Assembly: GCF_023195895.1 (NCBI RefSeq)
Contig: NZ_JALPRK010000003.1
Coordinates: 1-64,000 of the forward strand
Origin: Paenibacillus mellifer
GTDB taxonomy: Bacteria; Bacillota; Bacilli; Paenibacillales; Paenibacillaceae
Length of the DNA stretch: 64,000 bases
Direction: 5' to 3'
Below the pieces are notes generated by a model. That model saw nothing but the letters and a program-made list of their open reading frames with translations. It searched no databases and was not told where the DNA came from. How positions within the stretch are numbered: position 1 is the first letter of the stretch; each line of letters opens with the position of its first letter. The translations under genes and the position numbers were made by a program. Positions 60,399 through 64,000 of the stretch are shown piece by piece.

Positions 60399-61025
60399 CT
60401 CCTCCGAGGAGCAAATGTATATGATACTCATAAGAAGTAATGCGGCCAGAGGCCCCTTTAGCTATCGCGTGGAGCTTGCCTTTTTCTACGAGGAGCCGGC
60501 AGTACTTAATGACAGTCATCGTATGCAACTCCAGCTCCCGCGCCACCTCCGTTGGGCGAAGCACCCGGTGATGGCGAATGGCGGCGCGCAACAGATCCCT
60601 TTCAATCTTGCAATAAGTTCGCGCCGACCTCCCCAGTGCAACTAACAAGTAAGGTGCCAAAATACTCCGCAAGGAAGATAGAATAAACGTGGAGTTCTCC
60701 TTCAACTCATCCAAGGCGATGTAGTAGATCAGACAGTCCTGGGATTGCAGAAACAGCCCCCGATTCAAATCCATATTATCTCGAATACAATCCGCGCACC
60801 TCCAACCACCCATAGAAAATCGGCAAAATAGGATCTCCCCCGCCAATCCTTCACCTCATATTCCGGATGCAATCCATCAAAGTGCCCCACCAACGGCCAC
60901 CAGATCTGCTCGACGAACAATTGATTCCCGTATCCATGTCCGCGCCGAAGCGCATCCAGACGCTCACCGGTTCTTCGTTTCATATGCTCCTGAATCCAAG
61001 TGTCATGCTCCCTTTGAAACCCCAT
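60361..61025 (-). pseudogene. Broken endonuclease-like gene (nuclease fold plus winged helix)
   Basis: Two frames make one gene. The first (61025 down to about 60780) starts well behind GGAGGGAGTTG and encodes an 80-residue N-terminus with WWPLVGHFDGLHPEYEV and DWRGRSYFADFLW, ending GGARIVFEI. The frame then runs into a stop within four codons. The second frame picks up at DLNRGLFLQSQDCL and ends with a helix-turn-helix-like part (LRPTEVARELELHTMTVIKY). Similar proteins I recall from Paenibacillus have about 20 more residues in between, with the E-x-K-like half of a nuclease site and a GPH-type motif. So a small deletion with frame change has removed the catalytic core. The last codons are formed by array 6. 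Confidence 0.6.
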
Positions 61026-61060
61026 GTTACAACTCCCTCCACAATTTCATCGTGAAAAAC

Positions 61061-61101
61061 AAAAAGCCCCGCTCCTTTCCATCCTGGAAAGGAAACGGGG
61101 C
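61061..61101 (-). terminator. Terminator after the glutathione peroxidase gene
   Basis: On the minus strand GCCCCG (61101-61096) and CCTTTCC pair with GGAAAGG and CGGGGC (61071-61066), then TTTTTGTTTTT. It lies 62 bp past the stop. Confidence 0.87.
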
Positions 61102-61163
61102 AGGCTTTGCCTCACGTTGCTGTCTGTTACTATTCGAACTGCTTAGGTCTATTGTACTTACGC

Positions 61164-61646
61164 CTACACCCCAAGCAGCTCGCGAATTTGCCCATCGATG
61201 CTCTCGGGTTCGTCCGTCGGGCCAAAGCGTTTCACGACCTTACCTTCCTGATCCACAAGGAACTTCGTAAAGTTCCATTTGATCAACTTGGACCCGAGCA
61301 AGCCCGGCGCTTCCTTCGTCAGGTGCTTGAACAGCGGATGAGCCGTTTTTCCATTCACATCAATTTTCGAAAATAACGGGAACGACACACCGAAATTCAG
61401 CTCGCAAGCTTGCGCTACTTCCTCGTCCATCCCCAGCTCCTGGTTCGCGAATTGGCTTGAGGGGAAGCCCAATACGGAGAACCCTTGGTCCTTGTAAGTA
61501 TCATGCAGTTGCTGCAGCCCTTTAAATTGCGGAGCAAACCCGCATTTCGTCGCCGTATTCACGATCAGCATCACCTGACCGCGGTATGGCTCCAACGTTT
61601 GCACTTGGCCTTGAATCGTTTTGACTTCGATATCGAATAATGACAT
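61164..61646 (-). CDS. Glutathione peroxidase family protein
   Basis: A 160-residue thiol peroxidase (BsaA/Gpx type) starting behind GGAGGTGCC. The peroxidatic Cys35 is in NTATKCGFAPQ (cysteine, not selenocysteine), with Gln in GFPSSQFANQE and Trp in IKWNFTKFLVD completing the site. It reduces hydroperoxides, in bacteria often with thioredoxin. It diverges from an OhrR-like gene, with two ATTGTATACAAT-type sites between, so induction by organic peroxides is likely. Confidence 0.93.
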   Translation of the reverse strand: MSLFDIEVKTIQGQVQTLEPYRGQVMLIVNTATKCGFAPQFKGLQQLHDTYKDQGFSVLGFPSSQFANQELGMDEEVAQACELNFGVSFPLFSKIDVNGKTAHPLFKHLTKEAPGLLGSKLIKWNFTKFLVDQEGKVVKRFGPTDEPESIDGQIRELLGV

Positions 61647-61686
61647 TCATGGCACCTCCAGCATTTTTTAAATTAAGTGTTATTTA

Positions 61687-61698
61687 ATTGTATACAAT
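61687..61698. promoter_or_regulatory. OhrR-type operator near the peroxidase gene
   Basis: ATTGTATACAAT is a perfect 12-bp palindrome, 41 bp before the peroxidase ATG. The sequence fits known OhrR sites, which are rich in ATTGTATACAAT. Confidence 0.65.
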
Positions 61699-61810
61699 CT
61701 TTGTTAAGGTGTCAATTTCAAATCACCGGCGATCGACAGGCGTCTGCACCCCCGTCCCACCACTTTACGCGAAAAGGAAAGCAATGCTATAATAACTCAA
61801 AAGCAAAATA

Positions 61811-61824
61811 AATTGCATACAATT
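61811..61824. promoter_or_regulatory. OhrR-type operator near the regulator gene
   Basis: AATTGCATACAATT repeats the peroxidase-side palindrome with one mismatch, 20 bp before the OhrR ATG, a place suited to autorepression. Confidence 0.62.
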
Positions 61825-61843
61825 AATTGGCAGGTGGATATAG

Positions 61844-62308
61844 ATGAATACGGATGAATTGATGAAACTGGATAATCAGCTTTGCTTCGCTTTTTATACG
61901 TGCTCCCGGGAGATCATGAAGCTGTACCGGCCTCTGCTGGCCGAGTTCGGATTAACCTATACGCAGTACATCACGCTTCTCGCGTTATGGGAGCGGGACG
62001 GCGTGACCGTCAAAGAGCTGGGCGCCATGCTGTACCTCGATTCCGGCACGTTAACTCCGCTGCTTAAGAAGCTGGAGCAGATGAACCTGGTCACCCGGAC
62101 GCGAGACAAAGCGGACGAGCGCAGCGTCATCATTGAGCTGACCCACGAAGGCAAAGCCTTGAAGGACAAAGCCTGCACCGTACCGATGCGGCTGTTTGCC
62201 GGAACCGGTGCCGGGATAGAGGATATCTTGGCCATGCATCAGCAGATTAACGAATTTATGCACAAAATCGGCGGCGGCAGCTCTACCCAACCTGAACAGG
62301 CTGAATAA
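61844..62308 (+). CDS. ohrR: MarR-family organic peroxide sensor, OhrR-like
   Basis: A 154-residue regulator. LDNQLCFAFYTCSREI near the N-terminus has Cys14, which in OhrR is oxidised by organic peroxides. The winged helix follows (LTYTQYITLLALWE, then YLDSGTLTPLLKKLEQMNLV and RDKADERSV). Family members repress peroxidase genes until oxidised. Here the target should be the divergent glutathione peroxidase instead of the usual ohr gene, with matching operators before both. Confidence 0.88.
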   Translation: MNTDELMKLDNQLCFAFYTCSREIMKLYRPLLAEFGLTYTQYITLLALWERDGVTVKELGAMLYLDSGTLTPLLKKLEQMNLVTRTRDKADERSVIIELTHEGKALKDKACTVPMRLFAGTGAGIEDILAMHQQINEFMHKIGGGSSTQPEQAE

Positions 62309-62370
62309 CCCCTCCCTAAATCCTCCATAATAGGGGAGAAGCACCGAGTAATCGATGGAGGAGAATCAGC

Positions 62371-62553
62371 ATGCTGGATAATCTCGAGAGCAACTATAAC
62401 TGCGCCAACGCAGGTGAGGATCTGCACCAATTGAAGCAAGAATTAGCCTCGATGCGGGGGATGGGCCAGTCCGATCCAGAGACGCAGGAGCAAATCAACC
62501 GGCTTGAGAACCAAATCGCGTTTATCATGAACAAATGTGACATTAACCATTAA
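62371..62553 (+). CDS. Small helical protein of unknown function
   Basis: A 60-residue protein behind GGAGGAGAATCAGC. It looks like two helices (EDLHQLKQELASMRG and ETQEQINRLENQIAFIMNKC) joined by a short loop, possibly a coiled coil, with two Cys. Not recognised, although small proteins of this kind are common in Bacilli. The good start and a strong terminator right behind support it as real. Confidence 0.7.
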   Translation: MLDNLESNYNCANAGEDLHQLKQELASMRGMGQSDPETQEQINRLENQIAFIMNKCDINH

Positions 62554-62572
62554 GACCGAAAGGCACCCGTTG

Positions 62573-62612
62573 ATGCCGCTCAACCCGAGCGCAGGAAGCG
62601 GGTGCTTTTTTT
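62573..62612 (+). terminator. Terminator after the 60-residue protein gene
   Basis: GCACCCG (62573-62579) pairs with CGGGTGC (62599-62605), and inner GCTC with GAGC, followed by seven T residues. Confidence 0.92.
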
Positions 62613-62698
62613 GTCCGGAGGATAGATAGGCGAACGAAAGTGTGTTACGATTTGGCTGTTCGGCTCTTAATCACTTTAGGACATCAGGAGGATTTACC

Positions 62699-63985
62699 TT
62701 GAAATCGCCATCTCAATCGGGAGCGGAGACGACGGAAGTCCGCGCCGCCCATTCCACTTTTACCAAACGAAATTATGTCTTCCAATTGTTAACCGTCTTT
62801 ATCGGTTTCTTTATCTTCGGCTTCTCGGAAAATATTAAAGGACCCGCCATCCCGCGCATCCAAACCGACTTTGGGATCGATGAGATGCAGATTGGCACGC
62901 TCCTGTCGCTCAACTCGCTGGGCTACCTGTTGGCTTGTTCCTTTACGGCTTACCTGACTCGCAAATGGGGCGCCAAAACGGTGACGATGCTTGCCTTCGG
63001 CTCCATGGCCGCATCCGGGATCCTGATCTTCGCTTCGCGCAGCTTCCCGGCGTTGTCGGGTTCCTATTTCTTGATGTACATCGGCAACGGGATGCTGGAA
63101 ATCGCGCTGGCCATTCTGGCTGCCCGCATCTTCGTTGGCAACACCGGCACGATGATGAACCTCTCCCATTTCTTCTATGGGCTGAGTTCCACGGTGGCGC
63201 CGATGATCGCCTCAGGGCTCATGACCGTCTCGATCGGCGGACATGTGCTCGATTGGCGCGGCATGTATCTGATCATGTTGTCCCTCTCGGTTATCCCGAT
63301 GATCCCAACGCTGCTCAGCCGGTTTCCGGGCGAAGAAGAACACGGCGGCGAGCGGGTTCCGTTCACACAGCTCATGCGTGATCCGGCCATCTGGCTGATC
63401 GTCCTGGTGCTCTCGTTCGGTGTGGTATCCGAAATGGCCGTTGGCGGCTGGCTGGTCAACTTCCTGGAGAAGGCTTACCATTGGAACACCACCAACGCTT
63501 CCGGCATGTTGTCCGCCTTCTTCTTGTGCTTTACGTTCGCACGGCTGGCGCTGGGACCCATCACGGATAAAATTGGCTTCACGCTCTCGCTGATTCTGTT
63601 CTCCGCTTTCTCGGGGATTTGCACCTTGATCGCCATAGCGGTCGGCGAATCCGGGGCCTTTCTGTTCGCGGCGGCCGGCATCGGCATCGCCCCGATCTAC
63701 CCGACGGTCATGGCGCTGATCGCCAAGAAATACCGCTCCTCCAGCGATTCCGCCATCACCTTCATCGTCACGCTGATGGGAGTTGGCAGCGTCATCGGTA
63801 ACTATTTGATCGGTGCGATCACCGACGGAATCAAAGAGCTGGTGGCCGGCGGTGCCGACACCGGACTTGGCCTGCTGCGCGGCCTGCAAGCCGGTTACGC
63901 CTTCATTGGCGTGTGCGCCTTGTTATGCGCGGTGTGCAGCATCATTTTGTACGGCTATCTGCGCAAGCGCAACGAACTGTTGTAA
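62699..63985 (+). CDS. MFS transporter
   Basis: A 428-residue membrane protein with about 12 segments. Start placed at TTG 62699 behind AGGAGG; the frame is open upstream but without a site. TAYLTRKWGAKTV is the loop 2-3 motif. FVGNTGTMMNLSHFFYGLSSTVAP and PIYPTVMALIAKKY resemble the FucP/YfkF-like sugar or drug transporters. Substrate unknown. It ends 15 bp before the right edge of the window and appears complete. Confidence 0.82.
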   Translation: MKSPSQSGAETTEVRAAHSTFTKRNYVFQLLTVFIGFFIFGFSENIKGPAIPRIQTDFGIDEMQIGTLLSLNSLGYLLACSFTAYLTRKWGAKTVTMLAFGSMAASGILIFASRSFPALSGSYFLMYIGNGMLEIALAILAARIFVGNTGTMMNLSHFFYGLSSTVAPMIASGLMTVSIGGHVLDWRGMYLIMLSLSVIPMIPTLLSRFPGEEEHGGERVPFTQLMRDPAIWLIVLVLSFGVVSEMAVGGWLVNFLEKAYHWNTTNASGMLSAFFLCFTFARLALGPITDKIGFTLSLILFSAFSGICTLIAIAVGESGAFLFAAAGIGIAPIYPTVMALIAKKYRSSSDSAITFIVTLMGVGSVIGNYLIGAITDGIKELVAGGADTGLGLLRGLQAGYAFIGVCALLCAVCSIILYGYLRKRNELL

Positions 63986-64000
63986 GCCACACGGCCATAC

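Noticed and set aside
60765..61025. A separate intact 86-residue gene
   Set aside because: It ends abruptly in the middle of a fold, and the missing part continues in another frame downstream, so a broken larger gene explains it better.
1..64000. tRNA, rRNA, insertion sequences, prophage or integron features
   Set aside because: No cloverleaf, rRNA segment, transposase, integrase or attachment-site pattern was recognised on either strand by eye.

Overview
The window reads as chromosomal DNA of a spore-forming, biomass-degrading member of the Bacillota, most likely Paenibacillaceae (Paenibacillus or a close relative). The reasons are a Spo0M homologue, strong AGGAGG-type ribosome binding sites with some TTG/GTG starts, YesM/YesN-type two-component genes beside LplA/LplB/YtcP-type sugar importers, an MhqR-type quinone-stress operon, OhrR, and GlnR/TnrA-type boxes. 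No rRNA, tRNA, prophage, insertion sequence or CRISPR array was found.

Layout. 0-5.3 kb: a GH8 exo-oligoxylanase gene diverges from a GntR regulator, mannonate dehydratase and an SDR fructuronate reductase, followed by a polysaccharide deacetylase. 5.7-12.4 kb: a nitrite assimilation block (nirB, nirD, nirC, cobA) diverges from an ANTAR antiterminator gene and a TrpD2-like gene. The nirB leader carries two perfect GlnR/TnrA boxes, a consensus promoter, an ANTAR dual-hexaloop RNA motif and an attenuator. 12.6-27.2 kb: a glucuronoxylan (aldouronate) locus with response regulator, histidine kinase, second response regulator, importer, GH43, GH10 and GH67, then an aldo/keto reductase. 27.4-31.2 kb: an MhqR-type operon. 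31.4-38.7 kb: a small heme-copper-like membrane protein, a nuclease-helicase fusion, an exported FAD oxidoreductase, CutC, Spo0M and RlmN. 39.1-43.1 kb: a lipid-type glycosyltransferase, MFS, PAP2 and YkoP-like cassette. 43.1-51.4 kb: a seven-gene operon (Ugp-like importer, GDPD, HAD-IIA phosphatase, sn-glycerol-1-phosphate dehydrogenase) opposite a DeoR regulator. 51.5-56.4 kb: a chemoreceptor, a small acidic protein, a membrane-anchored methyltransferase, a lone cupin and a 5'-nucleotidase-type phosphoesterase. 56.6-60.2 kb: a phnDCEE phosphonate/phosphate importer. 60.3-64 kb: a broken endonuclease-like gene, glutathione peroxidase with OhrR, and an MFS transporter.

How the genes work together: secreted xylanolysis (not in this window) would deliver aldouronates, which the 16-27 kb locus senses, imports and cuts inside the cell. 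The released glucuronate would need an isomerase (UxaC, not seen here) before reaching the UxuB/UxuA pair at 2.5-4.5 kb. The Ugp-GDPD-AraM operon looks built to take up glycerophosphodiesters and use the sn-glycerol-1-phosphate enantiomer.

The most unusual structure is not a gene. Six intergenic islands (20-96, 174-365, 5419-5610, 12393-12588, 42243-42423, 60256-60398) each carry two to four copies of an imperfect palindrome of roughly 22-30 bp. The copies are spaced mostly 50-52 bp apart, with a motif that differs between most islands. Most islands lie between convergent genes. I know of no described element that matches; this is judged by eye and needs computation.
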